NCBI GenBank assembly: GCA_016206785.1
Contig: JACQQV010000035.1
Coordinates: 1-34,351 of the forward strand
DNA: 34,351 nucleotides
DNA from: Candidatus Omnitrophota bacterium
GTDB lineage: Bacteria; Omnitrophota; Gorgyraeia; JACQQV01
Direction of reading: 5' to 3'
Shown here: positions 24,239 through 32,463 of the stretch, piece by piece
Numbering within the stretch: the first letter of the stretch is position 1
How the letters are laid out: each line of letters opens with the position of its first letter
The notes under the pieces: generated by a model
Database searches by the model: none
What the model was told of the DNA's origin: nothing
What the model saw: only the letters and a program-made list of their open reading frames with translations
Translations under genes and position numbers: made by a program

Positions 24239-26338
24239 ATGTCAGAGACCTTTAAAATACGATTCGGCAGAGAAGACCTTATCTTGGAAGTGGGAAAAGT
24301 GGCCAAACAGGCGGATGGCGCCGTCACCGTCCAGTATGGGGGAACTGTGGTGCTCGTGACCTGTTGCGTGGCCAAAGCATCCAAAGAAGAAGTCGACTTT
24401 TTTCCCTTGACGGTGGAATATCAGGAAAAGACCTATGCCGCCGGCAAGATTCCCGGCGGATTTTTCAAGCGGGAAGGGCGTCCGAGCGAAAAAGAGATCC
24501 TCACCTCGCGTCTCCTAGACCGGCCGATCCGTCCCCTTTTCCCCGAAGGATTTACGCATGAAGTTCAGGTGATGGGTATGGTCCTTTCTCATGACGGGTC
24601 GCATGATCCTGACGTTTTGGCCATGATCGGGGCCTCTGCAGCCCTTACTGTTTCCAACATCCCATTTTTGGGGCCGGTGGGAAGTTTACGGATAGGGCGG
24701 TTGGGGGATCAATTTGTAATCAATCCGACTTATGCCGAGGAGGATGAGTCGACGCTCGACCTTGTCCTCTCGGCCACCCGAGACGGCGTCATGATGGTTG
24801 AGGCGGGAGCCAATCAGGTCTCGGAACAACTGATGCTCGAGGCCTTGGAGTTCGGAGCCTCCCAGGCCCAGGCGCTCATTGCTCTCCAGGAAGAGATGAT
24901 GCGTAAAGTCGGAAAAGAGAAGATGACTTTTGTTCCTCGGGAGATCGACCCCACCTTGGGTGAGAAGGTGAGGGGGCTCGCCCAGTCGGAAGTCGAACGG
25001 TTGACCCAACTCGGTCAGAAAGAAGAACAGGAAGAAGGCATCAAAGCGCTCGTCGACTCTCTCGTTGAAAAGCTTGTGACGGAGGACGGGGGGGTGACCG
25101 AAGCGCATGTTCGGGAAACCTTGTCTCTCATCGAAAAAGAGGCGATCCGGAATCTGGTGCTCTCAAAAAAGCGCCGCGTCGATGGAAGAGGTTATCTGGA
25201 TATCCGACCCATTAGTTGCGAGATTGGCGTCCTTCCGAGGACCCACGGATCAGGGCTCTTTACAAGAGGGCAGACTCAGAGTCTTGCCGTAACCACCCTC
25301 GGTACGACGGCGGATGAACAATTGATCGATGCCTTAGAAGGGGAGACGTTCAAAAATTTCATGCTCCACTATAATTTTCCTCCTTTTAGTGTAGGAGAGG
25401 TGCGGCCTGTCCGGGGACCTGGCCGGCGGGAGATCGGGCATGGCGCGCTTGCCGAACGGGCGCTCCGGCCGGTGATGCCCTCCAAGGAGGAGTTTCCTTA
25501 TACGGTACGCGTTGTTTCAGATATTTTGGAATCGAACGGTTCCTCCAGCATGGCCTCTGTTTGTGCCGGAACCCTTTCCTTAATGGATGCCGGCGTTCCG
25601 GTCAAGGCCCCCGTTGCGGGGATTGCGATGGGTCTTGTCCGGAAGGGAAACCAAACCGCGGTCCTCACGGATCTGTGCGGTCTTGAAGATCATTTTGGGG
25701 ATATGGATTTTAAAGTAGCAGGGACGCGGGAAGGGATTACCGCGCTTCAACTCGACGTGAAAATTGTCGGAGGACTCACCCTCGACATTTTCCGGACGGC
25801 CCTGGAGCAGGCCCGCCAAGCGCGTCTTATCGTGGTGGATAAAATCACCCAAGTGATCGCTGCACCTAAGCCGAACCTTTCAGAATTTGCCCCCCGGATC
25901 GTGACGCTCAAAATCAATCCCGATAAGATCCGGGAGGTGGTTGGCCCCGGCGGAAAAATGATCCGTAAGATTATTCAGGATACCGGTGTCACGATCGACA
26001 TTGAGGATGACGGGACGGTTCAGATCGCCTCCAATGATTCCGCGGCTTCTGCGAAAGCGGTGGAGATTATTAAACGCCTCACCGAGGAGGTGGAAGTAGG
26101 GAAAATTTATACAGGGAAGGTCAAACGCCTGATGAATTTTGGTGCCTTCTGCGAGGTCTTGCCGGGTAAGGAGGGGTTGGTTCATATTTCCGAACTGGCT
26201 GATCGATACGTTGAGAAGGTTGAGGATGTGGTTAAGATCGGCGACGAAGTGCAGGTGAAGGTTGTCGAAATCGACCAGCAGGGGCGGATCAACCTGAGTA
26301 TGAAGCAAGCGCAAAGCTCCCATAAGGGAGAGCGATGA
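24239..26338 (+). CDS. pnp: Polynucleotide phosphorylase
   Basis: 699 residues. It has two RNase PH domains (YAAGKIPGGFFKREGRPSE in the first; GLFTRGQTQSL, RREIGHGALAERAL and DILESNGSSSMASVC with catalytic acidic residues in the second) around a helical linker. A KH domain (~553-612, VVGPGGKMIRKII) and an S1 domain (~620-695, GKVKRLMNFGAFCEVLPGKEGLVHISEL) follow. It is a 3'-to-5' phosphorolytic RNase of the degradosome. The 39-nt gap after rpsO shows no clear ribosome-binding site before ATG 24239, only a distant TAGG. The stop overlaps uppP. Confidence 0.98.
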   Translation: MSETFKIRFGREDLILEVGKVAKQADGAVTVQYGGTVVLVTCCVAKASKEEVDFFPLTVEYQEKTYAAGKIPGGFFKREGRPSEKEILTSRLLDRPIRPLFPEGFTHEVQVMGMVLSHDGSHDPDVLAMIGASAALTVSNIPFLGPVGSLRIGRLGDQFVINPTYAEEDESTLDLVLSATRDGVMMVEAGANQVSEQLMLEALEFGASQAQALIALQEEMMRKVGKEKMTFVPREIDPTLGEKVRGLAQSEVERLTQLGQKEEQEEGIKALVDSLVEKLVTEDGGVTEAHVRETLSLIEKEAIRNLVLSKKRRVDGRGYLDIRPISCEIGVLPRTHGSGLFTRGQTQSLAVTTLGTTADEQLIDALEGETFKNFMLHYNFPPFSVGEVRPVRGPGRREIGHGALAERALRPVMPSKEEFPYTVRVVSDILESNGSSSMASVCAGTLSLMDAGVPVKAPVAGIAMGLVRKGNQTAVLTDLCGLEDHFGDMDFKVAGTREGITALQLDVKIVGGLTLDIFRTALEQARQARLIVVDKITQVIAAPKPNLSEFAPRIVTLKINPDKIREVVGPGGKMIRKIIQDTGVTIDIEDDGTVQIASNDSAASAKAVEIIKRLTEEVEVGKIYTGKVKRLMNFGAFCEVLPGKEGLVHISELADRYVEKVEDVVKIGDEVQVKVVEIDQQGRINLSMKQAQSSHKGER

Positions 26339-27120
26339 CGCTCCTTGAGGCTGCCTCCGCGGGGGCACTTCAAGGAATCACCGAATTTCTGCCGATCTCA
26401 AGTTCGGGGCATCTTGTCCTTCTCCATCAGTGCTTCGGGTTTAAGGAACCCAAACTCCTATTTGATCTTTTCCTCCATCTGGGAACCGTCGCTTCAGTCC
26501 TGATTCTTTTTCGAAAAAAGATTTTTCTGTCTTTCACCAAGGAAAGGACGCTTTTCAGGTTTGTCCTCCTCGGGACACTTCCGACGGTCGTGATCGGCCT
26601 TGTATTGGGCAAAACCCTCGAATCGTTTTTTACCCAGCCAAGGATCGTCGGGTGGGGATTTTTAATCAGTGCGGCATGGCTCTTTCTGGGACAACGCTTC
26701 CGGCACCCACAGGGTAAAGGACTCTCGGTGGGGAAGGCGCTACTCATCGGGGCGAGCCAAGGCATCGCGATTGTTCCGGGGATCTCACGAAGCGGCGCTA
26801 CGATTGCAACAGGACTTTTACTCGGTCTTGAAGGTTCCTTGGCCGTTCAATACTCTTTTCTCCTTTCTATTCCGGCGATCGGCGGGGCCTTCTTCTACAA
26901 GGTTTTTTTATCAAAGACGGAGGAGCCGGTGGCCCTTCCTTCCTTCTTAGGGGAGGAGGGGAGAGCGATGCTCGCGGGAACCCTCCTCGCTTTCGTCGTC
27001 GGACTTTTTGCGATTCGCGTCATCATGCGCCTTGTTTCAAAAAACAAACTTTATTTCTTCAGCCTTTACCTCACCCTGTTGGGCCTTTTGACCCTCGTGA
27101 TCTTTAGAGGGAAACCATGA
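26335..27120 (+). CDS. uppP: Undecaprenyl-diphosphate phosphatase
   Basis: 261 residues with about eight membrane helices. The two active-site blocks of the BacA family are present: QGITEFLPISSSGHL near the N-terminus and GIAIVPGISRSGAT mid-protein. It dephosphorylates undecaprenyl diphosphate to recycle the lipid carrier for peptidoglycan and surface glycans. The ATG overlaps the pnp stop (ATGA), and its stop overlaps the ftsK start likewise. Confidence 0.97.
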   Translation: MTLLEAASAGALQGITEFLPISSSGHLVLLHQCFGFKEPKLLFDLFLHLGTVASVLILFRKKIFLSFTKERTLFRFVLLGTLPTVVIGLVLGKTLESFFTQPRIVGWGFLISAAWLFLGQRFRHPQGKGLSVGKALLIGASQGIAIVPGISRSGATIATGLLLGLEGSLAVQYSFLLSIPAIGGAFFYKVFLSKTEEPVALPSFLGEEGRAMLAGTLLAFVVGLFAIRVIMRLVSKNKLYFFSLYLTLLGLLTLVIFRGKP

Positions 27121-29321
27121 ACGAAGATCGAATTAACGAAATCCTAGGGATTCTCCTATTTGCGCTGGCGACGCTTCTTTTTTTAAGCCTCGCCTCTTTT
27201 ACCCCTGAGGACCTCTCCTTTTATACCTCTTCGCCGCATGCCTATCCTTCGAATTGGGTCGGCAAGGTAGGGGTGGCCCTTTCCGGATTTCTTTTCTTCC
27301 TCTTCGGTTTTAGCGGTTTCCTCATTCCGACGGTTGTGCTGATTTGGTCATTTCTTAAGTTCTTCGGAAAAGATCAAAAGATTCTCTCGATCCGATTGTG
27401 GGGAGGGGTGGTTCTTCTCCTTTCCACATGCGCCCTTTTAAGTCTTTTGACGCCGGGGAGTTCCTCCCTGCGCTTCAAGAACGGAGGACTTCTCGGTCTT
27501 TTTATTTCCGACCTCCTCACCCGCTATTTCTGGAAGGTCGGGAGCCTGGTGATTCTCGCCACCCTCTTTCTCCTCTCGGCGATTTTGGCGACGAATCTCC
27601 GTGTGTATCCGTTTCTTCTCTCCGCGGCCCGTTCTTTTAAAAGGGGGGCGGCCTCGTTACGCTCTTTCTTCCTACAATGGCGTCGGCGCCCTGAGAGAAA
27701 GAGTCCTCAAAGAGAATGGGGAGTCGCAGAGCCTCTTTCAAGGGAAGTGGCATCGAGAAGACTCAAAGTCAGAGAGGAGACTCGCATCCTTTCACCCCGA
27801 GTAGCTACTGAGAAGAAAAAGAGCGAACCGAAAATCGTTCCGATTCCCCGCCCTCAGGAATCAGGAGATTACCGCCTCCCCTCTTTAGACCTCCTCGCCT
27901 CTCCGCCCCCCCTTAAAGAGAGGCAGGTTCGGGAGAATCTCGAGGAGAACTCCCGCCTTCTGGAGGAGACGCTTCGTGAGTTTGGGATTGAAGTGAAGGT
28001 GGTGGCGGTAGAGCCGGGGCCTGTCATTACCCGTTACGAACTGCAACCTGCTCCCGGTGTGAAGGTCAATAAAATCACCGCCCTCTCCGACGATATCGCC
28101 CTTGTGATGAAGGCGCAAAGCATCCGGATCATTGCACCCATTCCGGGGAAATCGGCGGTCGGCATCGAGGTCCCCAATTCCACGACGACGCTCGTGGTTC
28201 TTAAGGAAGTTCTGGAGTCTGAAGAGTTCCGACACTCTCGCTCCAAACTCACCCTTGCTCTCGGTAAAGATACCGGAGGGACCCCCCTTGTTGCCGATCT
28301 TGGCGAGATGCCCCACCTTCTCATCGCAGGAACGACCGGATCTGGAAAGACGGTCTGCATCAATACAATTATTGCGAGTCTTGTTTTTAACGCCTCCCCT
28401 GATGAACTTAAATTTTTGATGATCGATCCCAAGATGGTGGAACTCGCCCTCTTTAACCATCTCCCCCATCTTATCGCACCGGTCGTGACAGAGCCGAAGA
28501 AAGTCAAGGGAGCCCTTGCTTGGGTCGTTCAGGAGATGGAATCGCGCTATCAACTCCTTGCAAAACTGGGCGTCCGCAATGTCGATATGTACAACGAACG
28601 TGTGGCACAGAAAAAGGATTTTCCGGAAGGGGAAGTCCTTGAGGCCCTTCCTTATCTTGTCGTTGTGATCGATGAGTTGGCGGATCTCATGATGGTGGTC
28701 CCGCAAGAAGTAGAGTCGGCGATTACACGGCTCGCTCAGCTTTCAAGAGCCGTCGGCATTCACATGGTATTGGCGACGCAGCGGCCGTCGGTCGATGTTT
28801 TGACAGGCGTCATCAAAGCGAATTTTCCAGCGCGCATCTCGTTCAAGGTCGCTTCAAAGGTCGATTCACGCACTGTCCTCGACATGAACGGGGCGGACAA
28901 ACTGGTAGGGAAAGGGGATATGCTTTTCCTTAAACCGAGTCTTGCAAAACCGATCCGTGCGCAGGGGGCACTCATTCAGGATCAGGAGATCGAGCGGGTC
29001 ACCGAATTTCTCCGTTCGCAGCGGGCCCCTTCTTATCATGAAGGAATCCTGCAAGAGCAGGAAAAACGGATGGGGACCCAGGTGGCCAAGGATGAACTGT
29101 ATGAAGAGGCGGTGAGGGCGGTGTTGGAAACGCGGCATGCCTCTGTTTCTGTTCTTCAGAGGCGTTTTGGCCTCGGTTACAGCCGTGCAGCCCGTCTCAT
29201 TGATATGATGGAGGAAGAGGGGATCGTCGGCCCCTACCGGGGGAGTAAGCCAAGAGAAGTTCTTGTGGAGAGTTCCGGGAGAAGAGGAGAAGTTTCAGAA
29301 GAACCTCCAAAGGGTGAATAA
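27117..29321 (+). CDS. ftsK: FtsK/SpoIIIE DNA translocase
   Basis: 734 residues. About four N-terminal membrane helices and a charged linker (~185-260) precede the alpha domain (RLLEETLREFGIEVKVVAVEPGPVITRYE). The motor has Walker A AGTTGSGKTV (near residue 404) and Walker B VVVIDELADLM (near 512). A C-terminal gamma winged-helix (~665-734, RRFGLGYSRAARLIDMMEEEGIVGP) recognises KOPS-like sequences. It pumps chromosome ends apart at the division septum. The linker is short compared with E. coli FtsK, as in SpoIIIE-like forms. Confidence 0.96.
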   Translation: MNEDRINEILGILLFALATLLFLSLASFTPEDLSFYTSSPHAYPSNWVGKVGVALSGFLFFLFGFSGFLIPTVVLIWSFLKFFGKDQKILSIRLWGGVVLLLSTCALLSLLTPGSSSLRFKNGGLLGLFISDLLTRYFWKVGSLVILATLFLLSAILATNLRVYPFLLSAARSFKRGAASLRSFFLQWRRRPERKSPQREWGVAEPLSREVASRRLKVREETRILSPRVATEKKKSEPKIVPIPRPQESGDYRLPSLDLLASPPPLKERQVRENLEENSRLLEETLREFGIEVKVVAVEPGPVITRYELQPAPGVKVNKITALSDDIALVMKAQSIRIIAPIPGKSAVGIEVPNSTTTLVVLKEVLESEEFRHSRSKLTLALGKDTGGTPLVADLGEMPHLLIAGTTGSGKTVCINTIIASLVFNASPDELKFLMIDPKMVELALFNHLPHLIAPVVTEPKKVKGALAWVVQEMESRYQLLAKLGVRNVDMYNERVAQKKDFPEGEVLEALPYLVVVIDELADLMMVVPQEVESAITRLAQLSRAVGIHMVLATQRPSVDVLTGVIKANFPARISFKVASKVDSRTVLDMNGADKLVGKGDMLFLKPSLAKPIRAQGALIQDQEIERVTEFLRSQRAPSYHEGILQEQEKRMGTQVAKDELYEEAVRAVLETRHASVSVLQRRFGLGYSRAARLIDMMEEEGIVGPYRGSKPREVLVESSGRRGEVSEEPPKGE

Positions 29322-30037
29322 TGGCATCCGTCGGGGCAAAATTAAAAAAAGCGCGGGAAAAAAAGCGGCTCTCTTTGGATGAAGTAAGTCAAAAGACAAG
29401 AATTCATCCGAAGGTCTTGGAAGCGATGGAAGAAGACCGCGCAGAGCAGAGGCTCAGCAAGGCCTACCTCAAGGGATTTCTAAAAAGCTATGCGCATCTG
29501 GTAGGTCTCGATGGGGAAGAGTTGGTGCGGGAGTATTTGGAAGGATCCCCCGCGGCGACGCTGCCCTCACTCCCTGCAGCCTTTGACACCTTTTTCTCCC
29601 TGGAAGAAGAAAGAGGGGTTTCCCCTTGGGTCAAGCGAAGTCTCACCCTTATTTTTCTTATCGGCGCAATTCTTCTCATCGGTGTCGGAGTTTCAAAAAT
29701 AAGATTTAGCGAAAGTAAACCTTCTTTGAGAGGAACCGCTCTAAGCCGTCCTCTCCGCATTCCTGAAAGTGAGACCCTTAAATTGAAGCTCCGTGCCAAA
29801 GAGAATACCTGGGTCGCCATCACCTCCGATGGTCACCTGGTCTATCAGGGTCTCTTGGAAAAAGGAAAAGAGGAGACCTGGGGAGGCCAGCGTCGTCTGG
29901 GGATTTCTTTAAGCGACGGGGGTGGCGTTTCTCTCGAACTCAATCGAAAATCATTGGGTGTTCCCGGTGAAAAGGGAAGGCCGATTGAAAAACTTGTGAT
30001 TACTCATGAAGGGTGGGGAGTTGAGAAGGACGAATGA
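29321..30037 (+). CDS. rodZ: RodZ-like helix-turn-helix membrane protein
   Basis: 238 residues: an N-terminal Xre-type helix-turn-helix (GAKLKKAREKKRLSLDEVSQKTRIHPKVLEAME), KAYLKGFLKSYAHLVGLD as in RodZ, a membrane helix (LIFLIGAILLIGVGV, about 107-126) and a C-terminal DUF4115 beta domain (LKLRAKENTWVAITSDGHLVYQGLLEKG). RodZ links MreB to the elongation machinery and sets rod shape. The stop of ftsK and this ATG share one base (TAATG). Confidence 0.85.
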   Translation: MASVGAKLKKAREKKRLSLDEVSQKTRIHPKVLEAMEEDRAEQRLSKAYLKGFLKSYAHLVGLDGEELVREYLEGSPAATLPSLPAAFDTFFSLEEERGVSPWVKRSLTLIFLIGAILLIGVGVSKIRFSESKPSLRGTALSRPLRIPESETLKLKLRAKENTWVAITSDGHLVYQGLLEKGKEETWGGQRRLGISLSDGGGVSLELNRKSLGVPGEKGRPIEKLVITHEGWGVEKDE

Positions 30038-31395
30038 AGATCGGCTATGTGAGTCTCGGTTGCGCGAGGAATCTTGTGGATCTCGAGGTCATGCTTGGGA
30101 TGTTGCGTCAGCATCAATATGAACTCACCCTGGACCCAGAAAAATCCGATATCCTGATTATCAATACCTGCTCTTTTATCCAAGAGGCGGTGGAGGAGTC
30201 CATCGATACGATCCTTCAGGCAGTGGAATGGAAGCGAAAAGGGAAGATTCGGAAACTGGTCGTTTCAGGATGTCTTCCACAGCGGTATCAAGGGGATCTT
30301 CAGAGTGAACTTCAACAGGTCGATGCGTTTCTCGGTTCGGGAGAGCAGAACCGGATCGTAGGGGTTATTGAAAGCCTCGCCAAAGAAAAGGAGTCTCCCA
30401 CCCAATGGCCAAGTCCCAAGTTTCTGTATGCTGAGACGTCTCCCCGGTTTCCGCTCACCCCTTCCCACACCGCCTATGTAAAGATCTCCGAAGGGTGCTT
30501 AAACGACTGTAGTTTCTGCATCATTCCCAAAATTCGGGGAGTCTATCGAGAGCGGCCGATCGAATCCATTCTTGAGGAAGTGAAACACCTTTCCAAGACA
30601 AGACCTCTCAAAGAAATTAATCTGATCGGCCAAGATACGAGTCTCTACGGCAAACGGCTTTATCGAGAAAAGCGCCTCCCGGAACTCTTAAGACGTCTTT
30701 CTCAGTCGAACCTTGTTCCCTGGATCCGGATCCTGTACCTCCATCCCGCCCACTTTACGGAGGGACTGATGGAGGTCTTTCGCACCGAAAAGAACCTCTG
30801 CCCCTACATCGATATACCGATTCAACATGCCAGTGATTCGATTCTCTCCTCAATGAAACGGGAGTGTACGCAGGACCAGATGCGCGCCAAATTTTTGCGC
30901 TTGCGGGAAGAGTTTCCCGATTTCATCCTGCGCACTTCAGTCATGGTCGGCTATCCCGGCGAGACAGAAGGAGAGTTTGAGACGCTCCTCGATTTTATCC
31001 GGGAGATCCGTTTTGACCGGTTGGGTACCTTCCTCTTCTCGAGGGAAGAGGGAACGGCCGCTTCTCTTTTACCCAACCAGATTCCCCAGGAAGTGAAACA
31101 GCGCCGTTACGAGGAAGTCATGTCCCTTCAGCGCGAGATCTCGAAGGAGCGGCTCACCCGTTTTGTCGGAAAAACGCTTGAGGTTCTCATCGAAGAGGTG
31201 GACCCGCAAGACGCAACCCTCTGGGTTGGAAGAAGCCGAGGCGATGCACCGGAAGTGGACGGCCAGGTCTTTGTTCACCCCGTTAGAGACGAAGTCTCTA
31301 ACGGGGTACATGGAAACGCGTTAAAAATAGGGAAGATCGTCCCCGTTCAAATTCAGGACAGTTACGACTACGATCTTGTTGGGGATGCCGTGTGA
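30034..31395 (+). CDS. rimO: RimO, ribosomal protein S12 methylthiotransferase
   Basis: 453 residues. The N-terminal cluster cysteines are Cys10 (GYVSLGCARN), Cys46 (NTCSF) and Cys80 (VSGCLPQRY). The radical-SAM motif CLNDCSFC has Cys 155, 159 and 162. LIGQDTSLYG, IPIQHASDSIL and MVGYPGET are RimO-type. A C-terminal TRAM domain follows. It adds a methylthio group to Asp88 of S12. In the TRAM region, the 11 residues HPVRDEVSNGV are encoded by a 29-bp palindrome plus 4 bp (31278-31310). Deleting 33 bp gives VFVHGNALKIGKIV, the normal spacing, so the insertion is in frame and probably tolerated in a loop. It overlaps both neighbours. Confidence 0.95.
   Translation: MKIGYVSLGCARNLVDLEVMLGMLRQHQYELTLDPEKSDILIINTCSFIQEAVEESIDTILQAVEWKRKGKIRKLVVSGCLPQRYQGDLQSELQQVDAFLGSGEQNRIVGVIESLAKEKESPTQWPSPKFLYAETSPRFPLTPSHTAYVKISEGCLNDCSFCIIPKIRGVYRERPIESILEEVKHLSKTRPLKEINLIGQDTSLYGKRLYREKRLPELLRRLSQSNLVPWIRILYLHPAHFTEGLMEVFRTEKNLCPYIDIPIQHASDSILSSMKRECTQDQMRAKFLRLREEFPDFILRTSVMVGYPGETEGEFETLLDFIREIRFDRLGTFLFSREEGTAASLLPNQIPQEVKQRRYEEVMSLQREISKERLTRFVGKTLEVLIEEVDPQDATLWVGRSRGDAPEVDGQVFVHPVRDEVSNGVHGNALKIGKIVPVQIQDSYDYDLVGDAV
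31278..31306 (+). repeat. 29-bp palindromic element in rimO
   Basis: Arms CCCCGTTAGAGAC (31278-31290) and GTCTCTAACGGGG (31294-31306) around GAA. Flanks are TTCA (31274-31277) and TACA (31307-31310), a one-mismatch repeat. Confidence 0.88.
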
Positions 31396-31946
31396 AACTC
31401 TCGAACGGTCTCACCCTATCACGCATTCTCCTCGCCTTTCTTTTTATGATCTTCCTCTTTAAAGGAGGACTCCTCTATCGAAGTCTAGCGCTTCTGACCT
31501 TTCTCATCGCATCGGTCACCGATTTTTATGACGGGAAAATCGCCCGTCATAAAAGAGAAGTTTCTGACTTCGGAAAACTGATGGACCCGATCGCAGATAA
31601 GATCCTTATCCTCTCCGCCTTTTTGGCTTTTGTGCAGCTCCAACTTGTGCCTGCCTGGATGGTGATTTTGATACTCACGCGGGAACTGATGGTCACGGGA
31701 GTAAGACTTCTTGCTCTTTCAAAAGGGGTTGTCCTCGAAGCGGCAAGGGGGGGAAAACATAAGACCGCCACACAAATGGTGGCGGTGCTCTGGATTTTAG
31801 GAATTCTTCTCTTTAGGGAAAAAACACCCAGCATCCCTTTTTTCGATGACTCCATTTTCTTTGTGGCATTTTTCACCGTCTGGGTGACGTTGAGTTCCGG
31901 ACTCCTCTACCTTTTCCGAAATCGGTCCCTCTTCCATGCGAAATAG
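31392..31946 (+). CDS. pgsA: CDP-diacylglycerol-glycerol-3-phosphate 3-phosphatidyltransferase
   Basis: 184 residues from GTG 31392 (overlaps the rimO stop). The CDP-alcohol phosphatidyltransferase signature is exact: Asp47-Gly48, Ala51-Arg52, Gly61, Asp65 and Asp69 (DGKIARHKREVSDFGKLMD, then Asp). LTLSRILLAF and ELMVTGVRLLAL are PgsA features. It makes phosphatidylglycerol phosphate in the inner membrane, the substrate of the enzyme encoded next. Confidence 0.96.
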   Translation: MKLSNGLTLSRILLAFLFMIFLFKGGLLYRSLALLTFLIASVTDFYDGKIARHKREVSDFGKLMDPIADKILILSAFLAFVQLQLVPAWMVILILTRELMVTGVRLLALSKGVVLEAARGGKHKTATQMVAVLWILGILLFREKTPSIPFFDDSIFFVAFFTVWVTLSSGLLYLFRNRSLFHAK

Positions 31947-32394
31947 GCGGAAAAAACTCGGAAGACTCCTCGCCTCAAGTTTTGGGGTCGGTTTTATCCC
32001 CATCCTTCCGGGAACACTTGCAAGCGTTGTGGGCCTTGTGCTTTATCTTTTCGTAAGAGTTTCTCTTTTCTCCTATCTGACGACCCTCTTTGTCCTTTTT
32101 GGGGTCGGTGTCATTTCCTCCCGAAGCGCCCTTCAGACGACTGAGGAGAAAGATCCGTCCTGGATCGTGATCGATGAAGTCCTCGGGATGATGATTTCAC
32201 TTTTTCAAGTTCCCCCCAAAATCCCCTTCCTCGTTCTCGGATTTGTCCTTTTCCGCCTCTTCGATTCGGTGAAGTTCCCTCCCGTTAATCGACTCGAAGA
32301 GTTAAAAGGGGAATGGGGGATCCTCCTCGACGACGTCGGTGCCGGCGTCTACGCCAACCTCGTTCTTCAAATTATCTTAAGGTTTACTTCATAA
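31936..32394 (+). CDS. pgpA: Phosphatidylglycerophosphatase A
   Basis: 152 residues. SFGVGFIPILPGTLASVVGL, WIVIDEVLGMMISL, FRLFDSVKFPPVNRLEELKGEWGI split over the middle, and LLDDVGAGVYANL are the conserved PgpA blocks with acidic active-site residues. It dephosphorylates phosphatidylglycerol phosphate to phosphatidylglycerol. It overlaps pgsA by 11 bp, so two consecutive pathway steps are translationally coupled. It is the last gene of the rpsO-to-pgpA series, with no clear terminator hairpin after it. Confidence 0.93.
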   Translation: MRNRRKKLGRLLASSFGVGFIPILPGTLASVVGLVLYLFVRVSLFSYLTTLFVLFGVGVISSRSALQTTEEKDPSWIVIDEVLGMMISLFQVPPKIPFLVLGFVLFRLFDSVKFPPVNRLEELKGEWGILLDDVGAGVYANLVLQIILRFTS

Positions 32395-32399
32395 TCCTC

Positions 32400-32428
32400 T
32401 TGACAATTTCACCACGGATTGCTATAGT
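32400..32428 (+). promoter_or_regulatory. Sigma70 promoter of the large secreted-protein gene
   Basis: TTGACA (32400-32405), 17-bp spacer, TATAGT (32423-32428), beginning 5 bp after the pgpA stop. Transcription would begin near 32435, followed by GAGGAG (32452-32457) and the TTG start at 32464. Confidence 0.78.
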
Positions 32429-32463
32429 AACCCCTACCTGATGGGGGCCACGAGGAGTTTAAC

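Noticed and set aside
24440-24466. CCGCCGG/CCGGCGG inverted repeat in pnp
   Set aside because: It encodes the invariant YAAGKIPGG block of PNPase, so it reflects codon choice in a conserved motif and not an insertion.
32431-32447. CCCC...GGGG hairpin in the leader of the secreted-protein gene as a riboswitch
   Set aside because: Only 4 bp of stem and none of the conserved bases of known riboswitches; the leader is under 30 nt.
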